Origin: Manihot esculenta
Taxonomy: Eukaryota; Streptophyta; Magnoliopsida; Malpighiales; Euphorbiaceae
Direction of reading: 5' to 3'
Length of the DNA stretch: 64,000 bases
Assembly: GCF_001659605.2 (NCBI RefSeq)
Contig: NC_035162.2
Span: 4,359,248 to 4,423,247, forward strand
This document shows, one piece after another, positions 50,363 through 61,967 of this stretch (within the stretch, counting starts at the first letter, position 1; every line of letters begins with the position of its first letter). Both the position numbers and the translations under genes were made by a program. The notes below the pieces were generated by a model. The model did not search any database. It had not been told where the DNA came from and was given only the letters and a program-made list of their open reading frames with translations.

Positions 50363-51772
50363 ATGGCATCACCCAACAACTGGGTAAAGATTTTGGAGGT
50401 AGGCCAGGTTTCTCCGGCCAAGAAGTCAGGCGAGTCACCCTCAGGATCTCTTCCTCTCACATTTTACGATGCATTTTTTTTTGGGTTTCCTCCGGCTGAG
50501 CGTATCTACTTCTACAAACTCACTGCCTCACCTTCAACATTTTTCTACTCACAAATCGTTCCGGGGCTCAAACATGCTCTCTCACAAACCCTTGTCCACT
50601 TCCTCCCTCTAGCCGGAAAACTCACATGGCCACCTCATTCCTCTAAACCCGTCATCGTCTACGCTCCAAGTGATACAGTTTTACTCACGATTGCGGAGTC
50701 TTCTGCTGATTTTACTGGCTTGGTCAGCAATGAAATTCGTGAAGCAGCTGAGTTGCGGCAATACATACCCGAGTTGTTAGTTTCAGATGCAATGGCCTCT
50801 ATAATTGCTCTGCAAATTACTCTATTTCCCAATAAAGGGTTTTCCATCGGCATCGCTATGAACCACACAGCTGTTGACGGAAAGAGCGCCTCCATGTTCC
50901 TCAAAGCATGGGCTCATATATGCAAACAAAGCGATAATGGAAAAATCATCCCTTTATTGCCAGAACTAATCCCATCCTTTGACAGGGCATCCATCGAAGA
51001 CGCTTATGGGCTTGAGCAATTCTACTTGAAAGGGTGGCGAGACACGCCTGTATCAGATTCAGAGTCCAATCAGCGAAGTGTTAAATACGTGCCCAGTACT
51101 CTAGGAGTAGCACCCAATCTAGTTCGAGCTACGTTTCAGTTAAGCCGTGAAAGCATCCACAAACTCAGGGACAATATACTGAATTACCACCAGCACCACG
51201 TTGGATTAAAGTGTACACAACAGCTTCATCTTTCAACAGTAGTGGTGGCAAGTTCTTATTTGTCGGTCTGCTTGGTGAAGGCTAGAGGAGGAGATAGTAA
51301 AAGAAGAGTGTACTTTGTGATTGCAGTGGATTGTAGGAGCCGCATAGATCTTTCAGTTCCAGCAAACTACTTTGGCAATTGCCTTTATGTCCTGGACAGG
51401 GCTGTAGAAGCAGGAACTTTCATGGAGGCAAATGGGGTGGCTGTTGTAGCAGAGAAGCTTAGCGATTCAATAAAAGGATTGGGGAAGGGAGTTTTTGAAG
51501 GAGCAAAAGAGAGACATGCCAAGTTGAGGGATGAAGTAGAAGAGGTGCAAAAGATTGGAATAATTGGATCACCTAAGTTTAAGTATTACGAGGAAGATTT
51601 TGGATGGGGAAGACCTGAGAAAGTGGAGATTGTCTCCATAGACAGGGTGAATGGTGTTTCGTTGATGGATGATAAAGATGGGCGTGGAGGGATTGATATT
51701 GGCTTGGTTTTGCCCGCACATGAAATGAAGGCCTTTGCTTCACTCTTTTTTCAAGGCCTAAGTGTCCTGTAA
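50363..51772 (+). CDS. BAHD acyltransferase, malonyltransferase-like (copy B)
   Basis: This is a single exon of 469 aa from the ATG at 50363-50365 (MASPNNWVKILE). HxxxD is His168-Asp172 (NHTAVDGKS), DFGWG is at about 412-416, and YFGNC occurs in VPANYFGNC. The position of HxxxD and the total length are identical to copy A, and the two align throughout (for example HFLPLAGKLTWPPH and QITLFPN.GF in both), but many substitutions show an older split than the EXO70 pair. The predicted role is the same: a cytosolic CoA-dependent acyltransferase, probably malonyl-CoA to a phenolic or flavonoid glucoside. It is transcribed away from copy A across 2.4 kb. A TATA box lies at 50304-50311. The 3' side runs into AT-rich DNA and a solo LTR. 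Confidence 0.94.
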   Translation: MASPNNWVKILEVGQVSPAKKSGESPSGSLPLTFYDAFFFGFPPAERIYFYKLTASPSTFFYSQIVPGLKHALSQTLVHFLPLAGKLTWPPHSSKPVIVYAPSDTVLLTIAESSADFTGLVSNEIREAAELRQYIPELLVSDAMASIIALQITLFPNKGFSIGIAMNHTAVDGKSASMFLKAWAHICKQSDNGKIIPLLPELIPSFDRASIEDAYGLEQFYLKGWRDTPVSDSESNQRSVKYVPSTLGVAPNLVRATFQLSRESIHKLRDNILNYHQHHVGLKCTQQLHLSTVVVASSYLSVCLVKARGGDSKRRVYFVIAVDCRSRIDLSVPANYFGNCLYVLDRAVEAGTFMEANGVAVVAEKLSDSIKGLGKGVFEGAKERHAKLRDEVEEVQKIGIIGSPKFKYYEEDFGWGRPEKVEIVSIDRVNGVSLMDDKDGRGGIDIGLVLPAHEMKAFASLFFQGLSVL

Positions 51773-52038
51773 GCGCGGGCTCCGTTTTTGTCTTAATTTT
51801 TTTTTTTTATATCAAAGTAATCCGAATACAATTGATTAATGCTATAATAGAAACTATCCAAATTAATAAAACTAATTAATAGTTTTATAATTTAAAAAAA
51901 ATTGTAATAGCATTTACAATTGCATCTTAATAAATATAAGAGATTTCAAGTTTTATTTTCGATAATTTATTTAAAATATATTTTAAATTATATTTTTTAT
52001 ATGTTCATATTAAATTACTTAAAAATTAATAAGGGTAT

Positions 52039-54283
52039 TGTAACGACCTGAAAATCGGACCGCTACCGGCGCTAGGATTCAGGTCGGCTTAAGGCCGCCG
52101 GGACCCGTAGCAAGCCTGACATGCAACCTGTAAACCTGTTTAATCCCATACATGATCAACAACATACATAAAAATTAAAACTTTCATTTCATTCAAACAC
52201 CAAACTCAACCTGTGCATGCACTGAACATAAACATAATCATAAACATCGATCCCTCTGTGGGATCTCATTAATGCCCCAATGGGCAAATATAACATGTGT
52301 TGAGTTGGTTTACATAAACGTCATAAAAGATCTAGGATCATGCATTAAAAGGGATACATTACACATAGGTCAAGCACAACCTCTAATCCTCAATATCGTT
52401 ACATTACATAACTATTCATAACTTTACATTTTGTCATGTCCACATTCTATCTATTACATACAAATGACTTCAATACTCTTGTTGACCTCCTGGTCTACCC
52501 TGTACCTGCAAACCTGGGGAATTTGGGAGAGGGGTGAGCTACTAGAGCCCAGTGAGCAGAATAAGAAAGCATTTAAAACACATGCCATCATGAAATGCAT
52601 CACATCACAACTAATCATATCAAGGATGAACTTGTCACCATCTAGCCCTCTACATATTTCAATCATGCCAGGGGCGTAGTGCAGGCCACACCTGGTCTTT
52701 CTCTTATACATAACATAACATACATAATCCATGGTGCCGGGGGCGTAGTGCAGGCCACGTCCGGTCTTTCTCTTACATAGTGTCAGGGGCGTAGTGCAGG
52801 CCACACATGGACTTCCATATCATATCATCATGTCATAACATATGAGGGCTAATAGATCATTCAACATTCATCCACATCAACAACATATTATGCAATGCAA
52901 CATATTCGTGATTTCTAATGCAAACAACCTAAAATATCACATGGCATCCGTGATGCATGATTCATGCTAAAACCTTCATTTATAAAAAGATAAGAGTTTA
53001 TTCTACTCACCTCTGGCTAGCTCTGACACTGACTGAAGCAGCTGACTCACTGCTGAGGTCCTCGGGTCCGAACCTACACAGGTGGACTCAAATGAGGGAC
53101 CAACATACTATAACATGACTCTGAAAACATCCCCCAAAAACCCTCTAAAATACCTCAAAACATTCATGCAAAAACATGCAAAGGAAGGCTGGACAGGGCA
53201 AGTTCGACGGCACCTTCGGCGGCCGAAAGTCCCTCCAGAGCCGAAATCCAGACAGGTTCGGCGGCACCTTCGGCGGCCGAAACTCCCAGACAGAGGCGAA
53301 ACTCATGCATGTTCGGCGGCACTTTCGGCGGCCGAAACTCCCAGACAGAGACGAAAGTCTCCTTTCGGGGGCAAGTTTTGGCAGCCAAAGGCTGCTTCCA
53401 CAAGAGGGTTCGGCGGCCGAAAGTCCTTTCGGCTGCCGAACCTGGTTTCTCCCAAAGGGCAGAAACTTAGTTCAAACATGCACAAATGCCTCCAAACTCA
53501 TACCATCATGCATTTAGCTCAACCAAAACATGCATACAAGCTCCTAGGGGTCTCAAACTACCTTAAACCCCAACTACAACACATCAAACATACATTTACA
53601 AGCTACATTGCTCAAAAACTCATCAAAAACCCATAAACTCAACATAAGCTTACTCATGCATTTTCTACCCCATGAACTTGCATAAAACTTGTTTAAAACA
53701 TAATGTAAGCTAGAGATCGACTCTTACCTCTTGAAGATCGAGAGTAGAGGCGATCTAACTTAGAGTTGGGAGAGATTTAGCTCCTTGGGTCTCCAAGTGC
53801 AAAACTTGCTCAAAACTTGAAAATCTTCAAAAGAAAGCAAAAACTTGTAAAAATCTTGAAAGATCTGAAGGAAAAGACTCAAGATTGGTGAGGAACGGCG
53901 GAGAACTCACCTTGGCCGACAATGGGGAGAAAAGCTCGCCCGTTTTCGGCTAAGGGACCCTTTTATAGTGGCTGGCCAAGCCACGTTCGGGGGCCGAACG
54001 TGCCTCTGCATGCATGCCATGTTCGGCGGCCGAACCTGGACTTCCCTCACTTGTGCCTTCGGGGGCCTAAGGCACACCCGAAATGCAAGCATGTTCGGCG
54101 GCCGAACCTGAGTTTTCCTCCAAGATTGTTTTCATGCAAAAACTCATTTCCTTTTTACTTAAAACCATGAAAAACATTAAAACATTTTATGAAAACATGT
54201 TTCTACCCTACTAGGGGCTTCCGACATCCGAGATTCCACCAGACGGTATGAATTCTGATACCGGAGTCTAGCCAGGTATTACA
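52039..54283 (-). mobile_element. Solo LTR of an LTR retrotransposon (probably Ty3/gypsy type)
   Basis: This 2245-bp segment begins TGTAACGACC and ends GGTATTACA (TG...CA ends). It is flanked by a 5-bp duplication, GGTAT, at 52034-52038 and 54284-54288. No gag-pol coding sequence and no second LTR are present, so it is a solo LTR left by recombination. A TATA box (TATAAAA on the minus strand, 53961-53967) followed by leader-like sequence and a donor-like CAAGAG/GTAAGAG near 53729 indicates minus-strand transcription. It is far more GC-rich in parts than its surroundings. It contains six exact copies of ttcggcggccgaa and three spaced copies of gggcgtagtgcaggccac (about 52672, 52741, 52788). 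The gypsy assignment rests on recall of similar LTR ends in Euphorbiaceae. Confidence 0.88.
53961..53967 (-). promoter_or_regulatory. LTR TATA box
   Basis: The minus strand reads CACTATAAAAGGGTCCC about 320 bp inside the right-hand end of the LTR, the expected place for a U3 promoter if the element was transcribed on the minus strand. Confidence 0.6.
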
Positions 54284-54609
54284 GGTATATATAAAAATAA
54301 TAATTAATATTATTTTAAAATTCTCAAAATCATAGATAATGTGGAATAAAAAATTTTTTATTTGATCGTTATTGTGGAACAGATAGTAATTTTTAATAAC
54401 ATTAGTTATAATGTTAATTTTTTAAAAAATTACACATAATTTAGTTAGTGTTTAAATTTTATTTGGATTCTTTCCATTAAAATTGAAATAAATGAAGTCA
54501 CTATCAATTTTTATTTATAAAATTTATACTTTTGTGTTGTAATTATTTATTATTTTATATTTTTATTATAAGTTTTAGTTATTTATAAGTGAAGATTTTT
54601 AATGTAATT

Positions 54610-54830
54610 AAATATTAATATTGTAATACATTAAAAACTAAAAAATTGAACCATATTAAACAAGGTTGAATCAGAATCATATTCATAATAGTAAAAAAGG
54701 AACCGTAATCGGTTTAAACCGGATCAAAACTATCAATGAATCAGAACCGGTTTGAACCAGGAAATTGAATCTGGTTTTGGGCTGAACTTCCCAAACAATT
54801 TGAACTACAGGTTCAGATGAGGAACGGCCT
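54610..54830. repeat. AT-rich repeat with AACCGG/CCGGTT motifs
   Basis: Several interrupted inverted pairs (ggtttaaaccgg, accggtttgaacc) resemble the style of the 48285-48725 repeat. The boundaries are approximate. Confidence 0.35.
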
Positions 54831-54834
54831 AAAT

Positions 54835-55015
54835 TAATAACAGCTATGGACCACGCAGCTCTTTATATTTTTTTATGAAAAAAAGCGAGTCCATTTTCAT
54901 TGAAACATGGGCTCATACCACAACAGCGGCTCACAATTCCATTCTCAATCTCTTCCTTTAATATTCTTCGGCTTTAGCCTAGCAGAACCAGCTCTCAGAA
55001 TCCATTCCTTTGTGA
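54835..55015 (+). pseudogene. Decayed BAHD acyltransferase fragment
   Basis: The stretch aacagctatggaccacgcagct matches copy B's catcgctatgaaccacacagct around the HxxxD motif. After a gap that removes the aspartate, agcgagtccattttcattga..acatgggctcat matches agcgcctccatgttcctcaa..gcatgggctcat. A weaker resemblance to the following LLPELIPSFD region continues to about 55010. It is on the same strand as copy B, on the other side of the solo LTR. The rest of the gene is not visible, so this is a short relic and not a working gene. Confidence 0.65.
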
Positions 55016-58000
55016 ATTCAAATTGATTCAAATAATTATTTGATCTATTTTTTTATTTGATTTAAAATAATTACTTCTAAATTATTTTAAAAATTAAATA
55101 TAAAAATTATTTAAATTAATTTAAATTGAATGGATAAAATTAATTAATATTAGAGAGGTCTAGACGTAAAAAAAAAATATTGATATAGCAATTATTACTT
55201 GATTTAATACGATGGAGATTACGATAAAAACGTAGGAAAATTGAGTCGGGAAGAATGAAAGTCAACTCACATGCAGACTCTGCCGTCCTTTTTCGAAACA
55301 GTAACTATGCTATGTATGTTGGTTAACTATTTGGGAATTCCATCACTACAAGAAATCCTGCCTTTAGCTTAGCTGTTTTTCGACTTCTTCTTTTATTTTC
55401 AACATCTATTCAGGCCTAACCACTAAGTTCCAAGTTTGATTTTCTTTCAAGGATAGAATTTCTTCCTCCTTAGCCACTCGACACTTTGCGACGCTTCTTC
55501 ATATGTTGACAGCTTTACCATTTGATTCTTTTTAGCCAATGCTGCATTAGCATATTTAAGATTTGATTTTTACCGTTTGGAGGATCTACTATTTTAGATG
55601 AGTGAAAAATAGATTAAAAAATTATTTAAATCTGTTTAAATTGAGATAGATTATCATTATAAAAAAATAAAAAGCTATTCTCTGAATAAATAATTGATAT
55701 ATTTATAATTTTATCTTTATTTTTTAATGTAATAAAAAAACATTGATGAGGATAAATAAATGATTTTGTAATAAGAAAAATAATTTATTAATTAATTCAT
55801 GAAAATCTTTAGATTATTTCAAATACACCCAACACAAAATATATCATGCTAACCAAATAATGGTGCATAGCCTTGCCCGGTAATTGGAAATATATCAATT
55901 ATGTTGGGGAACAGTTTCAATCTGCAATTCAGGAAAATATATTATAATGTTTTTTTAATTTTTATAATGAAAATATATTAAATTTAAATTTATATGTAAA
56001 TATACATGCTTGGAGCATCATGTGTGTATGAGTACTATACAATATTTATGAAATTATATAATCTCCACATACATTTCTTTATTTAAAGTGATTTTGATAT
56101 CAATCGTAATATTTAGAGTGATTTTGATATCAATCGTAATATTTAGTCGAAATTGATTTAAATAATTTTTAAATTTATTTTTCAGTTGATTTCAAATGAT
56201 TAATTCAAGTTATTTAATAATTTTATTACTAATTATTATATATAGTTTCAAATTTTCATATTTTAATCATGATTCACACTCTTACAATATCATATCTCAA
56301 TAAATTAAAAAATTACATTTGAACACTTTTTTTATCATGTATGTTCATTTCGCATGCATATTTATATTTTAAAATAAATATCTTATTAAATATTTGAGTT
56401 GAATTTATAATTTCTTAAAATTAATTTAAATAATTCTCGACCTATTTTTTATTTAATTTAAAATAATTAATTCATGCAGGGATTCACACTCTATTCCCAA
56501 TTTTGCAGCAGCTCACTATCACCGTCACATCAACACTCCGATAATTAAAAAATAGCAGTCAGTTCACCACAATAACTCTTAAGAATTTATGGCACAGGCG
56601 CTGAGAGAAGAGATGGATAGAGCAACAATAGCCATGTGAAAATCTTATTAATTTGTCTCTCTCCTTAACGTGTAGTGCATATGTGTGTGTAGTATATTTT
56701 TCTTTCTCTTTCAAATGGCTTTTTCTTTTCCCACTCTTGTGTTTCCTCTCTTTTCTTTATTTGCATTGGGATTGCTGCTACCTCTGTCATGCAGTTATGT
56801 CGATTGTTAGCCCATGAAAAAGGAAAAAGGAAACCCTAGAAACAAGAAAAGGTGGGAAACATATATATTCAGTACAGTGTAAGCAGAGACATTGATCAAA
56901 GATCAGTTAATAATGCAATGATACGGCAGAGAAAGATAACTGCACATCACTCTGTCATGGATTTAATAGACAAACAAAAGTTCAATATTAAAAAATTTGT
57001 GTTTTTTTGTATGTCCTTTTCCTCCTCACTCTCCCTTAATTTATCAAAAAAAAAAAAAAAAATCTAAACAAAAATGGAAGAATTGTTGATGAAAGCCCTA
57101 TATATTTCATTGTATTATAAACTATAATATAAATATAATATTTCTGAAGAAAAATCTAAGACACTGTTTGGAATGGAGGAATAGTAATGAGAAAACTGAT
57201 AATGGAAATCGCAGAGAAGAATTTAGAATTCAGCAGCATATGATTATTTGGTGTTGTCCTCTTGAAAGTACCCTAACAGTAGATACTAATACTGTATTGA
57301 TTAACTTTAATAATCATCTGCTCTATCTCAAATCTGAATGCCGGACTGATTCAAATAATTTCTGAATTCACTTTTCACAATTAATTATTTAGTAGTTTCG
57401 TGCTAGTTAATCTAAATAAAATGGTTAACCCAAGTTATACAATTTAGATTTTCTATAATTTGAGGATGTGGGAACGGAAGCTGTAAATAAACAGTTAACT
57501 GTTATACTCGGTTCTGCTAAATTTGCGATGTTCTCGTCGCAATTGAATCGGATACAATTGCTAACCAGAATCGAACCCTTGAATATTGTGATTCGCTAGT
57601 ATTTGGGCGGCTCCACCTCGTTTCTCATGGGTAACACTTTTCTCGCAGGCCCACTAACTCTGCACAATTTGTACGACCTAAAATGACTCTGATATCAATC
57701 TGGTCCAAACTGACCCAAATAACTTTTGGACTCACTTTCTATTTGACCGAAAATGATTAATCCAAATTATTTAATAGTTTCGTACTACCTATTATATACA
57801 AATTAGATTTTATCTAGCACCAAAAGTTGCAAGCAACAGCTTACCGTTATAAAATCATTTGGGTGATCCATTTTATAACACAATATTATAGTCTGCTTTC
57901 GATATTGTACCACTTCAAATTTCAAATATTTTGTTCTGTAATGCTTGTGTAATCATTTCTTCATAAAAATACTTTTTGGAGATCAACAAAATTGATTGAA

Positions 58001-58300
58001 TTAGGATTTTTTTTAGTTTATGTATCTTTTAATTGGCACAAGATATGAACTTTTTGAATTTAAATTAAAAAATAATACTCTCCATTTTTTATTTTAATTA
58101 TTTTAAAATTATTGTTCACTTCTAATTTTTTTTATATAGAGTAACATATAAATTATTTATTATAAATTTATTTAATTTTATAAAAAAATTTTTTTAACAT
58201 AAATTGAGGATGAATAACAGCTATACGGATAAAAAGGAGAGAAAGTTATTAATTAAAATGACAAAGTAATTAATTTTGGAAATAATAATGGAGGGTTTGG
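55016..58300. other. AT-rich spacer with a dispersed repeat family
   Basis: Degenerate copies of one repeat (gattcaaataatt...tttgatttaaaataatta-type) occur at about 55025-55095, 56120-56250, 56400-56470, 57335-57450 and 57690-57800. A 29-bp tandem duplication containing gattttgatatcaatcgtaa lies at about 56089-56146, and a run of about 18 A at 57044. No gene is supported. Confidence 0.5.
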
Positions 58301-60881
58301 GGGTCAGTCAATCAGAATTCAGACTCTGCATTAGAAACCTTTCTACTGTTCTCCTTGAGATGCCCCCACTGTTTGTTTACTCAAACACCCTTTAAAGTTT
58401 CCTCATCCGTCCCTTTCCTCCACTGATCAACCAAATTTCCCTTTCTCCGTCTCTCTCAGGATTTACTAGGGATGTTGTTGAAGGAGCTCTCAAGTTAAGA
58501 CCAGGGATTTTTTTTGCCTTCTCGTTTCCCAGAAGAATAAAATTAGCAGGAAAATTTTAGCTCTTCATCTTTGTAATTTAATTTTCCTTTTTTATTAGAT
58601 GATAACTTTGAAAAGCTTTTTGAAGTTTAAAGAAAAAAAAATTAGGGTTATGTCGACTTTAATTTTTAATAACTTTTCTGTGCTTCTACCTATACGCAAA
58701 TCTGAATGATCTGAATCGATGCAGAGGCATCTTAATTACTTGATGACGTACCCTTTAATTATCAGACTTTCACCATCACGCTATTTTCTCACCGTTCAGA
58801 GGAGCAAAACACATGGCATTTTAGGGTTTTCCATTACCCTTCAGTTTTTGCTCCCAAAAAATGCAGAAACAAACCTACAATCTTCCTTCTTGTTCACAGA
58901 TTTGAGTAAATTCTCCCGAGATCGGCTGCATATATGACAGATTGCAGAAGGCACCATTTGCCTTGTCTTTTGACCATGTAAATTTGAGGAATATGCATAT
59001 ACAGCTACCAAAATTCTTGCCCTAATTTGATTTCTTCTGATTTTCCTTCATAATTAATTTCTTACCGTAGACTTCCTTATCATTTTCTTTCCCTAACAAT
59101 TAGCCCCAGAGACTCCTTGTTCTGCAGAATTTTAACAAATAGAAACAAGAAAAATATCGCAAGTGGATTCTAATGAAGATTTCAGTGTAGATTGTCACCG
59201 CAGACAACAAGTAGGATTATGAAACTGCAGGGATCCACCGGCTACCATGGTGTTCGCACCCAGAAAATCTCTGAGAACAGTGTGAAAAACAAGTATTTAC
59301 AAAGAAGACAGGAGTAAAATTGCATGTATATATACATTCTGTCCAACAAACGGCCTTCTTCTTCGTTTATGTGCTTAGCTCCTCCGCCATATCCATTAAC
59401 AGTGTCAGACTATTAGGTTTCAACACTTCTTCAGCTTGGTCCGTGCATATCTCTATGCACCAAAAGTTAGGTGGTCCTATTTCTTGGTGGATGTTGTGTA
59501 GGCTGGTCCCTCACCTGCAAGAACTAGTACCGTCTTTGAGTAGTTATCATACACATCAAGACGAAAGTACGCCACAACATTTATTTTTTCAGGAAATTAA
59601 GGACAGACTTAATTATATTACCGTTTTCTTAATCGTATGTCTTCAATCTCTGATTATTTTCTCGATTATTAGGTGATAATTTGAATCTTCTTACTGATAA
59701 TTTCATATCTAGGCAAAAATAAACATCAGCATATTGTCTCAGTTTTGTGCTCATATTGAGCATGCAATCGTCGACCATGTGACAAGGATTGTTGATCATT
59801 CATAAAAGCTTTTTCGTAGCTGTCGATAAAGCATGATTCGCCGCTACTCGAAATTTGCTGAATGGTCCCCTATTGAATTTTTATAATGCTTGCTACTTTG
59901 CTTGTGTTGAAGCAAAAGTTTTATTTATCTATATAGCAGCACTGCACACTCCACGCTTTGATGTTAACTTGGGAAAATTAGTCCTAACAAATATTCATTG
60001 AGACAATGATTTATCAACATGCGTGATAAAGGAAGTGATAAGATATTGACTAGCACATTTATTTGACAGATGGCTAGCCCTACCAAGTGGCACAACTGAT
60101 GCCATTGCTTTTCCTTTATGTCTTTCTCCCTGGAGCATGGTCGGTTGAATTCCGGCACCTTCCTTTCTCAAATGCTTCAACATTACCAATAAGTTTATTC
60201 TCTGCAATTCAAGCCATCTGCTTGGCTCTCAAACTTGTATTCAGCTTGCTTGAATACAGTACCCAATTCAGTAAGGGTACCAGCAAGCTAGCCAAAGAAG
60301 TGCAGGATCCATATCTTTCTATACACTGTAAGTCCAATTGACAAATAGATCCTAAATCTTGTATTCATAATCAAACTTTGATTAGCTAGGTTTTTCCTTA
60401 TTTACAAACAATATTTCTTCCATATTGTTCATCAATGCAAAATACACCAGCATCTAGCAGTTCATTATCAACTTAATATATTCTATTGTTAACTTGTGTT
60501 GTCGCTGTGATTGATGCTTCCGCTTAGAAACTTGATTGGTTGAGAAATATCTGAAGGGTTCATGAGGGGTCAATTCAAGTTCAGTTTCCTCCTTAAAATA
60601 CTAAACACAGCCGTGCTTAATCCACATCTTTACTTCTGAACTATAGTCCGTTCTGATCAAGATCTCCTTTTCTCCATTTTCTTCATTTACCTTCTCTTAA
60701 AGTGGGGGAAATTGGGTTATAGAATAGATTTCTAGTGTTATATTTATTTGATTTATTGCTTTTCATTTTCTTCTTTTCATGGATCTGAAGCAGGCATATA
60801 ATCATGATATACTGCAACGAGAAACTTTCTACCATGACACTACTTGTTCAGTTATCCATTCACCAATGATGAGAAAAATAT
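58301..60881 (+). promoter_or_regulatory. Upstream region and probable 5' UTR of the TCP gene
   Basis: From about 58350 composition changes to pyrimidine-rich, leader-like DNA (ccctttctccgtctctctcag near 58438). Short open frames exist but none resembles a known protein. Related TCP genes often have 5' UTR introns, and an acceptor-like tctgaagcag lies at about 60785-60794. Two out-of-frame ATGs at 60866 and 60869 precede the main start. Exon limits are not resolved. Confidence 0.4.
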
Positions 60882-61967
60882 ATGATGATTACGACTTCAA
60901 AAGAAGTGGATTCTCCGAGAAAAAAAGAGGGAGATGCAAGTGATGGCAAGATTACCAAAGCTTCATCCAGCTCAACACCATGGTTAAGATTGAAAGATCC
61001 AAGAATTGTTCGTGTGTCGCGTGCTTTTGGAGGAAAAGATAGGCACAGCAAGGTTTGCACCATAAGGGGGTTAAGAGACAGGAGAGTAAGGCTTTCAGTT
61101 CCCACAGCTATTCAATTGTACGATCTCCAAGATAGACTTGGACTTAATCAGCCTAGCAAGGTTGTTGACTGGTTGCTTAATGCAGCTAAGCATGAAATTG
61201 ATGAACTTCCTCCACTTCCGATGCCACCAGTGAACTTTGGCCTGAACCAACAAGCAATTCCAACTTCTTCTCATGAAGTTGGTGCTTCCCAATCTAACAA
61301 AGAAGGGTTCAAGACGAACAACATCATTAATTGGAAAGATCCCGACGAACTAACTAGACCTAATTTTTGGAGCAGTGATGTGCTTTTGAAAGCCAAGTCA
61401 AAAGAAGTGGCAAGGGATTCTATTCACGAGAAAGAAAACTGGATAAAAAGAAATGATCAAGAAGATGGAAAGGAAAGCAATGAAGGGCCTAGTAGCGCTC
61501 ATCAAATTCTATCAAGCAGTTTCTTCCCCAAAACTAGTCATTCTTTTTTACCGGGTTTGACAAATAATGCAACGCCATATGGTTCCTTGTTTCAATCAGA
61601 ACCTCCAAATTTCCCCTTATCTCATTTGGGAAGTCGTGGATTTGCAGCTCAGACAGATGATCTACACACCCTGAATGCTGTGCCATTACCGTCTACGTTG
61701 TCTCTATCATCTGGGTCTCAGATTTTGGTCTGTCCACCTGGAACATCACAGCCTTGCTTCCCTTCACGTGTTGCAGCAGCTTCGGCCGAGATTGATCCAA
61801 GGCAAATGAACCACTTTCAGATGTTGAACTCCAGCACTCAAAACCTCTTTCCTAATTCTCTAACTCCAAGCCCATACCTCGTGAACCAATCCGCTAGACC
61901 TTTCCATCTCAGTGTAACTCCTAGGCTTTTTCATTCCCACACTAGTGGAAGCCATCAGCCAGAATAA
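60882..61967 (+). CDS. TCP transcription factor, class II CIN type (TCP5/13/17-like)
   Basis: This is a single coding exon of 361 aa starting at the paired ATGs at 60882/60885. The TCP basic helix-loop-helix domain covers about residues 46-104: a basic region [20 protein letters not shown] then [19 protein letters not shown], a loop LGLNQPSK, and helix 2 [16 protein letters not shown]. The class II basic region and the [11 protein letters not shown] segment (near 180) resemble the TCP5/TCP13/TCP17 branch, which I recall as lacking the miR319 target site; no such site was noticed here. The C-terminal two-thirds is Ser/Pro/Asn-rich and probably disordered, with possible activation function. CIN-type TCPs are nuclear factors that restrain cell proliferation in leaf and petal margins. 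Confidence 0.93.
   Translation: MMITTSKEVDSPRKKEGDASDGKITKASSSSTPWLRLKDPRIVRVSRAFGGKDRHSKVCTIRGLRDRRVRLSVPTAIQLYDLQDRLGLNQPSKVVDWLLNAAKHEIDELPPLPMPPVNFGLNQQAIPTSSHEVGASQSNKEGFKTNNIINWKDPDELTRPNFWSSDVLLKAKSKEVARDSIHEKENWIKRNDQEDGKESNEGPSSAHQILSSSFFPKTSHSFLPGLTNNATPYGSLFQSEPPNFPLSHLGSRGFAAQTDDLHTLNAVPLPSTLSLSSGSQILVCPPGTSQPCFPSRVAAASAEIDPRQMNHFQMLNSSTQNLFPNSLTPSPYLVNQSARPFHLSVTPRLFHSHTSGSHQPE

Noticed and set aside
53082..53636. Open frames within the LTR that look like Arg/Pro-rich proteins
   Set aside because: They arise from the repeated GC-rich TTCGGCGGCCGAA units, have no known domain and lie inside a non-coding LTR.
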